This document shows, one piece after another, positions 35,515-45,651 of a stretch of DNA of 64,000 nucleotides. Positions within the stretch are counted from its first letter, which is position 1. Each line of letters begins with the position of its first letter. The stretch covers positions 6,230,118 to 6,294,117 of the forward strand of contig NZ_JAIFZO010000002.1 of assembly GCF_026341275.1 (NCBI RefSeq), written 5' to 3'. A program made the translations under genes and the position numbers. The stretch is from Streptomyces ortus (GTDB lineage Bacteria; Actinomycetota; Actinomycetes; Streptomycetales; Streptomycetaceae). The notes under the pieces are model-generated. The model did not search any database and was not told the DNA's origin. It saw only the letters and a list, made by a program, of their open reading frames with translations.

Positions 35515-36567
35515 TCAGGTCGGAGCCGCCGCGGGCGCCGCGTCCGCCTCCCCGGTGTCGTTCAGCAGTCCCCTCGCGGCCACCGCGACGCCGGCCTGGA
35601 AACGGCTCTCGGCGCCGAGAGCCTGCATCATGTCGGCGATGTGTTTGCGGGTGGTGCGCAAGGACATACCGAGCCGCCGCGCGATCGTCTCGTCCTTCAG
35701 CCCCGTCGCCAGCAGCTGCAGGATGGTGCGGTCCAGATCCTTGGCGACCGCTTCCAGGCCGTCGGTGCCCGCGTCGGAGAAGGGCTGGGCCTGCGACCAC
35801 ACCTGCTCGAACAGCTCGTAGAGGAAGTGCACGACCGACGGCTCCCGGACCACCACCGCGCCCAGCCGGTCGTTGCGGTTGGTCATGAACGCCAGTTCCC
35901 GGTCGAAGATGATCATCCGGCCGACGAGCTGGTGGGCGGTCCGGTACTCGCCGCCCAGCGCGCTCACCGTGGCCACGTACGCCTGGCTGGGGCTGTTGAA
36001 CCGGGCGGTGTGGTGGTATACGGTCCGCATCCGCACCCCCCGGGCGAGCATCTGGCTGTCCCGGAGCAGCGCGTCCTGGAGCACCTCGGGCGGGCGGGTG
36101 CCGCCGGGCTGCACGGTGACCATGTCCTCGCGGCACTGCTCGGCCGCGTTGTTCAGCGCGGCGCGCACCTGGGTGAGCCCGGGTATGGTCTCCAGGTCCG
36201 TGGAGACACCGTGTCTTCCCTCCTGGTAGTCGGCCGCCAACTGGGCGAACTGGTCGCGGAACACCCGTAGTTGCGTCTGCTGTTCGGCGATGGCCCGCTC
36301 CACCGGCGCGGTGGCCACGGCCGCGACGAGGTGCGGGTCGACGGCCCAGAGCCGGTTGTCGCCCTCCTCGCCCCTGTGCACCAGGCCGATGCGGACGAGG
36401 TGGTCCACCGCTCCGCACACCGCCGCCTCGTCGACACCCGTCTCCTCGGCCGTCCTGGCAGGGTCTAACCGGCCGTGCAGGGCCAGCCACCGGTACACGG
36501 CCACTTCCTCGGCGCCGAGTGTGTCCCCCACGGCGAAAACGTTGTCATCGGTCTGTTGGTCCGCCAT
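35515..36567 (-). CDS. LuxR-type regulator with N-terminal winged helix, second copy
   Basis: 350 residues from ATG 36567, chosen over an ATG eight codons upstream because GGAGG lies just before it. Layout matches the regulator at 16574-17554: a TrmB-like winged helix (about 20-70), a helical linker, an effector-like middle with an HHTARFNSPSQAY segment, and a C-terminal LuxR domain (LKDETIARRLGMSLRTTRKHI, ALGAESRFQAGV). It marks the likely right edge of the cluster and is transcribed leftward toward it. Whether it controls this cluster or is a neighbour is not visible from the sequence. Confidence 0.8.
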   Translation of the reverse strand: MADQQTDDNVFAVGDTLGAEEVAVYRWLALHGRLDPARTAEETGVDEAAVCGAVDHLVRIGLVHRGEEGDNRLWAVDPHLVAAVATAPVERAIAEQQTQLRVFRDQFAQLAADYQEGRHGVSTDLETIPGLTQVRAALNNAAEQCREDMVTVQPGGTRPPEVLQDALLRDSQMLARGVRMRTVYHHTARFNSPSQAYVATVSALGGEYRTAHQLVGRMIIFDRELAFMTNRNDRLGAVVVREPSVVHFLYELFEQVWSQAQPFSDAGTDGLEAVAKDLDRTILQLLATGLKDETIARRLGMSLRTTRKHIADMMQALGAESRFQAGVAVAARGLLNDTGEADAAPAAAPT

Positions 36568-36899
36568 CAGTCCTCCGCTCCTGATACCCACATGAACAGG
36601 TGCCGCATCCTCATCGCACTCAACGTCTCCCGGCTTCCCCGTATGGGCCCACCGGTTGCCCGTACGGGCTGCGGATCGCTTCGAACGGGACGGGCGGCCG
36701 CGGAAGCAGGTTCATGGCTGGGAATCTAGTGGCTGACGGACCCGGGGTCGATCAGGCCTTGTACGACGGCGAGTTGAGGTTCCGCCCTCCCTCTCTCCTG
36801 ACCCGCCGGTCAGGAGAGAGCAAGGTCCGGGCCCGGACCGGCCGGAACGCCGGGGTGGCGCAGGACGGAGCCGGGCCGGTACCGAGCCCGGCAGGACGC
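36568..36899. other. Intergenic region between two leftward genes
   Basis: 332 bases without a credible gene. It contains the hairpin at 36791-36820 and presumably the promoter of the LuxR-type regulator. Nothing else was recognised. Confidence 0.6.
36791..36820 (-). terminator. Hairpin downstream of the STM4015-like gene
   Basis: CTCTCTCCTGACC and its perfect complement form a 13-base stem with a CGCC tetraloop. It lies about 80 bases beyond the stop of the leftward STM4015-like gene and probably ends that transcript. No T-run follows, as is common in Streptomyces. Confidence 0.7.
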
Positions 36900-37898
36900 T
36901 CAGTAAGTGAGCGGGCCCACACTGATGCTGGGCACCGGCACGCCGTCCCCGTAATCCTCCGCCTCGGCGTCGGACGGGTCGAGGTCGACTTCGACGCCGG
37001 CCGGTTCGAGCGCGTCCCGGACACGCTGTCTCATCGGCTCGCTCAGGTAGTTGTGGTGCAGGTCGAGCTTCCTGAGATGGGTCAGCGGCTGCCCGCTGAG
37101 CAGCGCCTCGGCTCCGGTGTCGGTCAGGGTGCCGAGCGACAGGTCGAGCACGTCGAGGCCGGCGACGACGGGCGCGGCCCCCACGGCCGCCGCGATCTCG
37201 TCCTGCGTCTCGCTGTTACGCAGGGCGAGGCTCCGCAGCCGCGGCAGCCGGCCTCCGGACAGGATCCCCGCGAGGTCGGCGATCTCGCCGTCGCCCCCGT
37301 CGTCGCGTGCCCCCAGCCACAGTTCGAGATGCTCCAGCGCGGGCAGCTCGCTCTCGCCCACCCCGCGCAGGACGTGGCCGCGCAGCCCCGCGCTCTCGAC
37401 GACGAGCCTGCGCAGCGCGTCGTGGCGTATGCGGGGGAACCTGAGCGGGTGCACCCCTTCCATGTCATAGGACTCGCCGGCCCGGACCGAGAACTCCTCC
37501 AGCGCCGGATAGCTCGCGAGCAGCGGCGTGACGTCGGTCTGGCCGATCCGGGCGATCCGGCACTCCTCGTCGGTGATGTCGCCGAAATAGAGGGATCGCA
37601 GCCCGGTCAGCCGGTCCCGCGCGTCCAGGAACGCCTCCATGACCTCGTCGGGTTCGGTGTCCTCCGGGTCTCCCCAGATGCCGATGACGATCGCGCGGAT
37701 GCGTGCGCTGTCCACGGCCGCGCACAGCCGCTCGAAGGTGTCCTGCCACCGCTCGCCGGAGGTCCACCGTTCGTATCCGATCCGCCAGGCCACGGCGTCG
37801 GCCTCGGGCAGTACGACGCCGGCCGCGTCCCGCTCCTCGGGGAACGTGAAGGCGGGGAGCCCGTAGAGCTCGGTGAGGTGGTCGTCCTTGGTTCGCAT
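36900..37898 (-). CDS. STM4015-like leucine-rich-repeat protein
   Basis: 332 residues. The N-terminus (LYGLPAFTFPEE, then VAWRIGYERW) matches my memory of STM4015-family proteins in Streptomyces. The second half has irregular leucine-rich repeats (LEHLELWLG, LRSLALRNS, LDVLDLSLG, LRKLDLHHN). A role in protein interaction is implied by the repeats; biological function is unknown. It is a single gene, probably outside the biosynthetic cluster. Confidence 0.75.
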   Translation of the reverse strand: MRTKDDHLTELYGLPAFTFPEERDAAGVVLPEADAVAWRIGYERWTSGERWQDTFERLCAAVDSARIRAIVIGIWGDPEDTEPDEVMEAFLDARDRLTGLRSLYFGDITDEECRIARIGQTDVTPLLASYPALEEFSVRAGESYDMEGVHPLRFPRIRHDALRRLVVESAGLRGHVLRGVGESELPALEHLELWLGARDDGGDGEIADLAGILSGGRLPRLRSLALRNSETQDEIAAAVGAAPVVAGLDVLDLSLGTLTDTGAEALLSGQPLTHLRKLDLHHNYLSEPMRQRVRDALEPAGVEVDLDPSDAEAEDYGDGVPVPSISVGPLTY

Positions 37899-38214
37899 CT
37901 GCCTGCCCGCTCCCGCCGTACGAGGTATCCGGCGCGTCCAACGCCCTTGCGCCGCACGGCAGTTGTACCAGCCGCAAGTGACAACGCCGAGTGGACATGG
38001 CTCTAGACGTTCTGAAACGTCCTCGTGTCCGGCAGGTCCTCAGAGCGGCACGCCGTAATCGTCTTCGACGACGTCCGTGATCTACATCCATTCCTCAGAC
38101 AGCGCCAACTGCCGGAGCGCGACCGCCCGCGAGCACCGCCGGGCCCACCGCAGGGCGGTGAAGGCCGAGGCCGAGGACTCGTCGAAGGCCCGGCGGTGGC
38201 CCGGACCACCGGGA

Positions 38215-38790
38215 GTTCGCCCCAGGGCGCGACGTGTAGAAGGACTCCTTCAGGTGGGCGGCCTCGTCCTCGTCGAGTTCGACGTCCACCGCGGCGAGCG
38301 CCTCAGCCGGCTGGGCCGGCTTGGTGACCCCGACGACGGGCGAGGTCACCACTGGGTGGCGCATGACCCGGGCCGGGGCGACCTGGGCCGGGGACAGACC
38401 CCGCTTGCCCGCGATCTCGTGGACGCGCTCGGCCACTGCCTGGTCCCCGTCGCGATAGAGGATCGTGCCGCCCGGATCCGTGGCGGCACGCGCCGTGGCG
38501 GTGTCCCGGACCCGCGTCAGCCTGCCCCGCGCCAGCGGGCTCCACGGGACCACGCCGGTGCCCTGGTCGGCGCAGAGCGGGAGCATCTCTCGCTCTGCTT
38601 GTCGGTGGATGAGGTTGTAGTGGTCCTGCATCGACACGAACCAGGTCCAGCCGTTCAGATCAGCGAGGTACAGGGCCTTGGTGAACTGCCAGGCGTACGA
38701 CTGCTTGACCGACGATCTCCTCACTGCTTCCGGCGCTGTACCCACTGGCCGTGTCGAGGAAGTTGACGCCGCCCTGCGGAGAAGGACATG
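38215..38790 (-). pseudogene. Aldo/keto reductase remnant with internal deletion and frameshift
   Basis: Two pieces of an aldo/keto reductase lie head to tail in different leftward frames. The 5' piece (about 38715-38785) reads GVNFLDTASGYSAGSSEEIVG, the usual second beta-strand region with the catalytic Asp. The 3' piece (about 38220-38720) resumes at YAWQFTKALYLADLNGW and runs through VVPWSPLARGRLTR to LDEDEAAHLKES. Roughly 100 residues that normally lie between them, including the catalytic Tyr, Lys and His, are missing, and no start is visible. The normal C-terminus also runs on without a stop. It cannot make an active enzyme. Confidence 0.8.
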
Positions 38791-40320
38791 TCAGATGTCC
38801 CGGAAGATCTCGATCTGCGCGCCCACCGAGTTCAGTCGTTCCGCCAGGTCCTCGTAGCCGCGGTTGATGACGTACACGTTGCGGAGGACGGACGTGCCCT
38901 CGGCCGCCATCATCGCCAGCAGGACGACCACCGCGGGGCGCAGCGCCGGAGGGCACATCATCTCCGCGGCGCGCCAGCGTGTGGGGCCCTCGACCAGGAC
39001 GCGGTGCGGGTCGAGTAGTTGGAGCCGGCCGCCGAGGCGGTTCAGGTCCGTGAGATAGATCGCGCGGTTGTCGTACACCCAGTCGTGGATCAGCGTCTGG
39101 CCCTGCGCGGAGGCCGCGATCGCCGCGAAGAACGGGACGTTGTCGATGTTCAGCCCAGGGAACGGCATCGGGTGGATCTTGTCGATCGGGGCTTCGAGCT
39201 TCGAGGGGCGGACGGTCAGGTCCACCAGGCGCGTACGGCCGTTGTCGGCGACGTACTCCGGGGTGCGGTCGTGGTCGAGGCCCATCTCCTCCAGGACCGC
39301 CAGCTCGATCTCGAGGAACTCGATGGGGACGCGCCGCACGGTCAGCTCGGACTCCGTGACGACCGCCGCGGCCAGCAGGCTCATCGCCTCGACCGGGTCC
39401 TCGGACGGCGAGTAGTCCACGTCGACGTCGATGTTCGGCACGCCGTGCACCGTGAGTGTCGTGGTGCCGATGCCCTCCACCCTGACCCCGAGGGCCTCCA
39501 GGAAGAAGCAGAGGTCCTGGACCATGTAGTTCGAGGAGGCGTTGCGGATGACGGTCGTGCCCTCGTGGCGGGCGGCGGCCAGCAGCGCGTTCTCCGTCAC
39601 CGTGTCGCCGCGCTCGGTCAGCACGATGGGCCGGCCCGGGGTCACCTTGCGGTCCACCCGCGCGTGGTACATGCCCTCGGTGGCCGCGATGTCCAGGCCG
39701 AACCGGCGCAGCGCGATCATGTGCGGCTCGATCGTGCGCGTACCGAGGTCGCAGCCGCCCGCGTACGGCAGCCTGAAGCCGTCCATACGGTGCAGCAGCG
39801 GGCCGAGGAACATGATGATCGAGCGGGTGCGGCGGGCCGCCGTCTCGTCGATGGACGCCATGTCCAGCTCGGCCGGCGGCACGATCTCCAGATCCACGCC
39901 ACCGTTGATCCACCGGGTGCGTACGCCGATGGAGCCCAGTACCTCCAGAAGGCGGTACACCTCCTCGATGCGCGCGACGCGGCGCAGCACCGTGCGGCCC
40001 TTGTTCAGGAGCGTCGCACAGAGCAGCGCCACGCACGCGTTCTTGCTGGTCTTGACGTCGATCGAACCGGAGAGCCGGCGTCCGCCGACCACGCGGAGAT
40101 GCATCGGGCCGGCGTAGCCGAGCGAGACGATCTCACTGTCCAGCGCTTCACCGATTCGAGCGATCATCTCAAGGCTGATGTTCTGGTTGCCGCGCTCGAT
40201 ACGGTTCACCGCGCTCTGGCTGGTGCTGAGCGCCTCGGCCAGCTGCGTCTGCGTCCAGCCCCGATGCTGACGGGCGTCACGGATGAGCTTGCCGATACGC
40301 ACGAGGTAGTCGTCTGCCAT
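38791..40320 (-). CDS. murA: UDP-N-acetylglucosamine 1-carboxyvinyltransferase-like protein with N-terminal XRE helix-turn-helix
   Basis: 509 residues against about 420 for ordinary MurA. Residues 1-70 are an XRE-type helix-turn-helix (IRDARQHRGWTQTQLAEALS, then QSAVNRIERGNQNIS). The rest is an EPSP-synthase-fold enzyme with SGSIDVKTSKNA and the active-site loop YAGGCDLGTRTIEPH, where the Cys sits in the place of the MurA catalytic cysteine. It could make enolpyruvyl-UDP-GlcNAc for peptidoglycan, or a related compound, and may regulate transcription. I recall a comparable gene beside aconitase in S. coelicolor (SCO5998). A second, ordinary MurA is expected elsewhere. Confidence 0.85.
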   Translation of the reverse strand: MADDYLVRIGKLIRDARQHRGWTQTQLAEALSTSQSAVNRIERGNQNISLEMIARIGEALDSEIVSLGYAGPMHLRVVGGRRLSGSIDVKTSKNACVALLCATLLNKGRTVLRRVARIEEVYRLLEVLGSIGVRTRWINGGVDLEIVPPAELDMASIDETAARRTRSIIMFLGPLLHRMDGFRLPYAGGCDLGTRTIEPHMIALRRFGLDIAATEGMYHARVDRKVTPGRPIVLTERGDTVTENALLAAARHEGTTVIRNASSNYMVQDLCFFLEALGVRVEGIGTTTLTVHGVPNIDVDVDYSPSEDPVEAMSLLAAAVVTESELTVRRVPIEFLEIELAVLEEMGLDHDRTPEYVADNGRTRLVDLTVRPSKLEAPIDKIHPMPFPGLNIDNVPFFAAIAASAQGQTLIHDWVYDNRAIYLTDLNRLGGRLQLLDPHRVLVEGPTRWRAAEMMCPPALRPAVVVLLAMMAAEGTSVLRNVYVINRGYEDLAERLNSVGAQIEIFRDI

Positions 40321-40383
40321 GACGGCAGGCTATCTCACATATGAGATGCCGCATCCGGAGGGGGCCAATGGGGTGACGGGGTC

Positions 40384-40581
40384 TCAGTGGTCCTTGGCGC
40401 GGGTGGTGCGGCGCCAGCCGAAGGGGCCGGGGAGGTCCATGGAGGTCGTCCGGCGCCCCGTGCTGCTGCGTGTGTGCTTGGGGCCGTTCTTGCCGCCCGT
40501 GGTGATGGACCACGACTTCTTGTTGATGTTCAGCCGCACTCCGGGCAGGATCCGGAAGCTCTTGCGGAATGTGAGCGGCAT
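40384..40581 (-). CDS. DUF4236 domain protein
   Basis: 65 residues from ATG 40581, with AGGGGGC upstream; the open frame extends further but without coding character. MPLTFRKSF, then PGVRLNI, SWSITTGG and HTRSSTGRRTTSMDLPGP are hallmark segments of DUF4236 proteins, small basic proteins of unknown function common in actinomycetes. It lies upstream of and is co-directional with the MurA-like gene, about 60 bases away. Confidence 0.85.
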   Translation of the reverse strand: MPLTFRKSFRILPGVRLNINKKSWSITTGGKNGPKHTRSSTGRRTTSMDLPGPFGWRRTTRAKDH

Positions 40582-40837
40582 GGGTGCCCCCTTCTCGTCC
40601 TTGTCGTCGTTCGCTCCCAGGTACCCCGGATGCCGGTCGGTACGCCGAACACCCTTGCGCCCGGGCAGGGTTCGCCCCCGTCGCGGGGCCGCGAGCTCCA
40701 CCGTCCCCTGTGGGCGGCGCGGCGCGCGGGCGCGAGGAGTCGGTGTCTGGGGTGCCGGTACGCGGGCGCCACTGGACCTGACGGGAGGGGGTGCACGCCC
40801 TCCGGGCATGACCGTCCAGCCGGTCATGTACTAGAGT

Positions 40838-40855
40838 TATCTCGACATCGAGATA
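40838..40855. promoter_or_regulatory. Perfect palindrome upstream of aconitase
   Basis: TATCTCGA, a 2-base spacer (CA), then TCGAGATA: an 18-base operator-like palindrome about 140 bases before the aconitase start. The form fits a MarR-, TetR- or GntR-type dimer site. The regulator is not identified. Confidence 0.55.
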
Positions 40856-40908
40856 TCTGCCGAGGCGTGCCGCAGCCGCCCGGACCCGCAGGTGAAGGTA
40901 AGGGTTAC

Positions 40909-40927
40909 CTAACTTAGCCTGACCTTA
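40909..40927. promoter_or_regulatory. Probable iron box (DmdR/IdeR-type) at the aconitase promoter
   Basis: Read on the reverse strand, the element is TAAGGTCAGGCTAAGTTAG, which matches 14 of 19 positions of the consensus TTAGGTTAGGCTAACCTAA. It lies 68-86 bases before the aconitase start. AcnA is an iron-sulfur enzyme, so iron-dependent control is plausible. Confidence 0.6.
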
Positions 40928-40994
40928 GCGGATCGGCCAAGAGGGCGCGGCGGCAGGATGCGGTGGTACGCGCACATCAATGAAGGAGACTGTC

Positions 40995-43709
<2,715 letters not shown>

Positions 43710-43744
43710 GCGCCGCACGCGACCTGAGGGCCGCACGCGACCTG

Positions 43745-43776
43745 AGGGCCGCACTCCCGAAGGGGGGTGCGGCCCT
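43745..43776 (+). terminator. Aconitase terminator
   Basis: AGGGCCGCAC and GTGCGGCCCT form a perfect 10-base stem with a 12-base loop, about 35 bases after the aconitase stop, followed by CTCTGTCG. Confidence 0.8.
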
Positions 43777-43840
43777 CTGTCGTGCCGGGGCGCCCCCCAC
43801 ACCCCTGTGCATTTCATACCCGCGGGTCCGCCGCGGCCGG

Positions 43841-43984
43841 CCGCGCAGTTCCCCGCACCCCTGACGGCTCGGCCGCGGCATCGCCCCGTAAGGGGCGCGG
43901 GGAACGGCGCAATCTTTTCGACCTTCAGGGGCGCGGGGAGCAGCGCAGTCTTTTCGCCCTTCAGGGGCGCGGGGAACGGCGCAA
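43841..43984. repeat. Cluster of GGGGCGCGGGGAACGGCGC-type repeats
   Basis: Three direct copies begin near 43892, 43928 and 43963 (spacing about 35 bases); a degenerate inverted copy (CAGTTCCCCGCACCCCT) lies at about 43847-43863. Such elements are scattered through Streptomyces intergenic regions. Spacers are neither unique nor of constant length as in a CRISPR array. Confidence 0.75.
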
Positions 43985-44153
43985 CCAGCCGCGACGCGAC
44001 CCCCACCCGACCCCAACCACCCCCACAGCCACCCCACACGGCCACTCCGCGGGGATCCGACCCCCGGGCCTCAGGCCCCGCGGGCAAAGGCGCGGCCCTC
44101 ACGCGCCAGCCGTTTACATGTGCATCTCGCCGCGCTAGCTTCGACGGCACGTG

Positions 44154-44173
44154 GGGTGGGAGCGCTCCCACCC
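44154..44173. promoter_or_regulatory. CebR-type operator upstream of the LPMO gene
   Basis: GGGTGGGAGCGCTCCCACCC is a perfect 20-base palindrome. Its core TGGGAGCGCTCCCA is identical to the known CebR box that represses cellulose and cellobiose genes in Streptomyces. It lies about 130 bases before the LPMO start, so LPMO expression should be induced by cellobiose. Confidence 0.85.
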
Positions 44174-44301
44174 GGTGGACCGGAACCCGCCCCGGGGCCG
44201 CTCCCACCCCACACATCCCGTACGTACAACGCATGTGCACCGCACATGCACCCCACGCGCACCCCACACGGCCCGTGAACGAAGGGATGGACGGTACTGT
44301 C

Positions 44302-45417
44302 ATGAGCCTGACAATCGAGTCGGCCCCGCACCCTCCGCGCCCGCCACGCCGCTCACCGTTCCGCGGCTTCCCGCTTCCCGCCCGCGGCAGAGCCTTCCTG
44401 CTCATCCTGCTGGCCCTGGTCGTCACGGTCCCGGCCCTCGGCCTGGTCGTCTCGGCGGGCGGCGAGGCCGAAGCCCACGGCACCCCGATGAAGCCCGCCA
44501 GCCGCACCTTCCTGTGCTGGCAGGACGCGCTCACCGACACCGGTGAGATCAAACCGGTCAACCCCGCCTGCAAGTCGGCCCAGCAGGTCAGCGGCACGAC
44601 GCCGTTCTACAACTGGTTCTCGGTGCTGCGCTCCGACGGGGCCGGCCGCACCCGCGGCTTCGTACCCGACGGCGAACTGTGCAGCGGCGGCAACACCAAC
44701 TTCACCGGTTTCAACACCCCGAGCGCCGACTGGCCGCTCACCCACCTCACCTCGGGCGCGACCGTCGACTTCTCCTACAACGCCTGGGCCGCGCACCCGG
44801 GTTGGTTCCACGTCTACCTCACCAAGGACGGCTACGACCCGACCGAGCCGCTCACCTGGAACGACATCGAGGCGCAGCCGTTCCTGAGCGTCGACCACCC
44901 GCCGCTCAACGGTTCCCCGGGCACGGTCGAGGCCAACTACTCCTGGTCCGGACAGCTTCCGGCGGGCAAGTCGGGCCGCCACCTCGTCTACATGGTCTGG
45001 CAGCGTTCGGACAGCGCGGAGACCTTCTACTCCTGCTCCGACATCGTCTTCGACGGCGGCAACGGCGAGGTGACGGGCATCCACGACCCGGGCGACCCGA
45101 CCGAGCCCCCGGCCGGCGCCTGCTCCGCGAGCCGCCGTACGACGGGCAGTTGGTCCGGCGGCTACCAGTCCGAGGTGACCGTCACCAACAGCGGGGAGGT
45201 ACCGCTGCTCGGCTGGATGGTCGACTGGTCGCTGCCGACCGGACAGTCCGTGGCCAGCCTCTGGAGCGGCAACGCCACGTACAGCGGCCGGAGCGTGATG
45301 GTCCACAACGCCGACTGGAACGGATCGCTCGATCCGGGCGAGAGCGCCACGTTCGGTTACGTCGTCCAGGGCTCCGGAGGTGATACGGCGACCGCCCTGG
45401 CGTGCCGGCCGGGCTGA
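44302..45417 (+). CDS. Secreted AA10 lytic polysaccharide monooxygenase with C-terminal CBM2
   Basis: 371 residues from ATG 44302; an in-frame ATG at 44287 is the alternative. A signal peptide with an unusually long basic, Pro-rich front (residues 1-30) ends before H59, which starts the mature protein as HGTPMKPASRTF. This N-terminal His is the first ligand of the copper histidine brace. The AA10 domain spans about 59-255 (with AAHPGWFHVYLTKDGYD and VYMVWQRSDSAETFYSCSD), then a short Pro/Gly linker, then a CBM2 domain (about 275-371). It cleaves crystalline cellulose or chitin oxidatively; the CebR box favours cellulose. Confidence 0.92.
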   Translation: MSLTIESAPHPPRPPRRSPFRGFPLPARGRAFLLILLALVVTVPALGLVVSAGGEAEAHGTPMKPASRTFLCWQDALTDTGEIKPVNPACKSAQQVSGTTPFYNWFSVLRSDGAGRTRGFVPDGELCSGGNTNFTGFNTPSADWPLTHLTSGATVDFSYNAWAAHPGWFHVYLTKDGYDPTEPLTWNDIEAQPFLSVDHPPLNGSPGTVEANYSWSGQLPAGKSGRHLVYMVWQRSDSAETFYSCSDIVFDGGNGEVTGIHDPGDPTEPPAGACSASRRTTGSWSGGYQSEVTVTNSGEVPLLGWMVDWSLPTGQSVASLWSGNATYSGRSVMVHNADWNGSLDPGESATFGYVVQGSGGDTATALACRPG

Positions 45418-45430
45418 GGGGCTGCTCTGG

Positions 45431-45463
45431 GCGGACCCGGTGGCCGTAATCCACCGGGTCCGC
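45431..45463 (+). terminator. LPMO terminator
   Basis: GCGGACCCGGTGG and its exact complement form a 13-base stem with a 7-base loop, 13 bases after the LPMO stop. Confidence 0.85.
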
Positions 45464-45525
45464 GAGCCGGGCAGGTCGGGGGAGTGCCTGGCCGGAGGGG
45501 ATGGGGTCGTGTGGACCACGGACGC

Positions 45526-45537
45526 GACAACGTTGTC
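45526..45537. promoter_or_regulatory. GACAACGTTGTC palindrome upstream of the lipoprotein gene
   Basis: A perfect 12-base palindrome of LacI-family operator style, 115 bases before the lipoprotein start. The identical sequence occurs at 50958-50969 before the GH92 gene, so one regulator probably binds both. Confidence 0.7.
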
Positions 45538-45651
45538 CGGTGGTCTGAAATCGACTCTACCTCCCCAACGGAGAGCGCAGCCAACGCAGTTGGGAATCTT
45601 GAGCCACTTCTGAGGTTGTGCGGGTTGGTACGGTCTCCCGCGGGAGGGCTC

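Larger units (their letters stand above)
40582..40994. other. Divergent promoter region between DUF4236 gene and aconitase
   Basis: 413 bases without a credible gene. It holds the palindrome at 40838-40855 and the iron-box-like element at 40909-40927, and serves as the promoter region of both divergent genes. Confidence 0.7.
43710..44301. other. Repeat-rich intergenic region between aconitase and LPMO
   Basis: 592 bases without a credible gene. Contents from left: the aconitase terminator, a cluster of GGGGCGCGGGGAACGGCGC-type repeats, and the LPMO promoter with a CebR-type palindrome. Confidence 0.7.

Noticed and set aside
43841..43984. Repeat cluster as a CRISPR array
   Set aside because: Few imperfect copies, one inverted, spacers similar to each other, no cas genes nearby.
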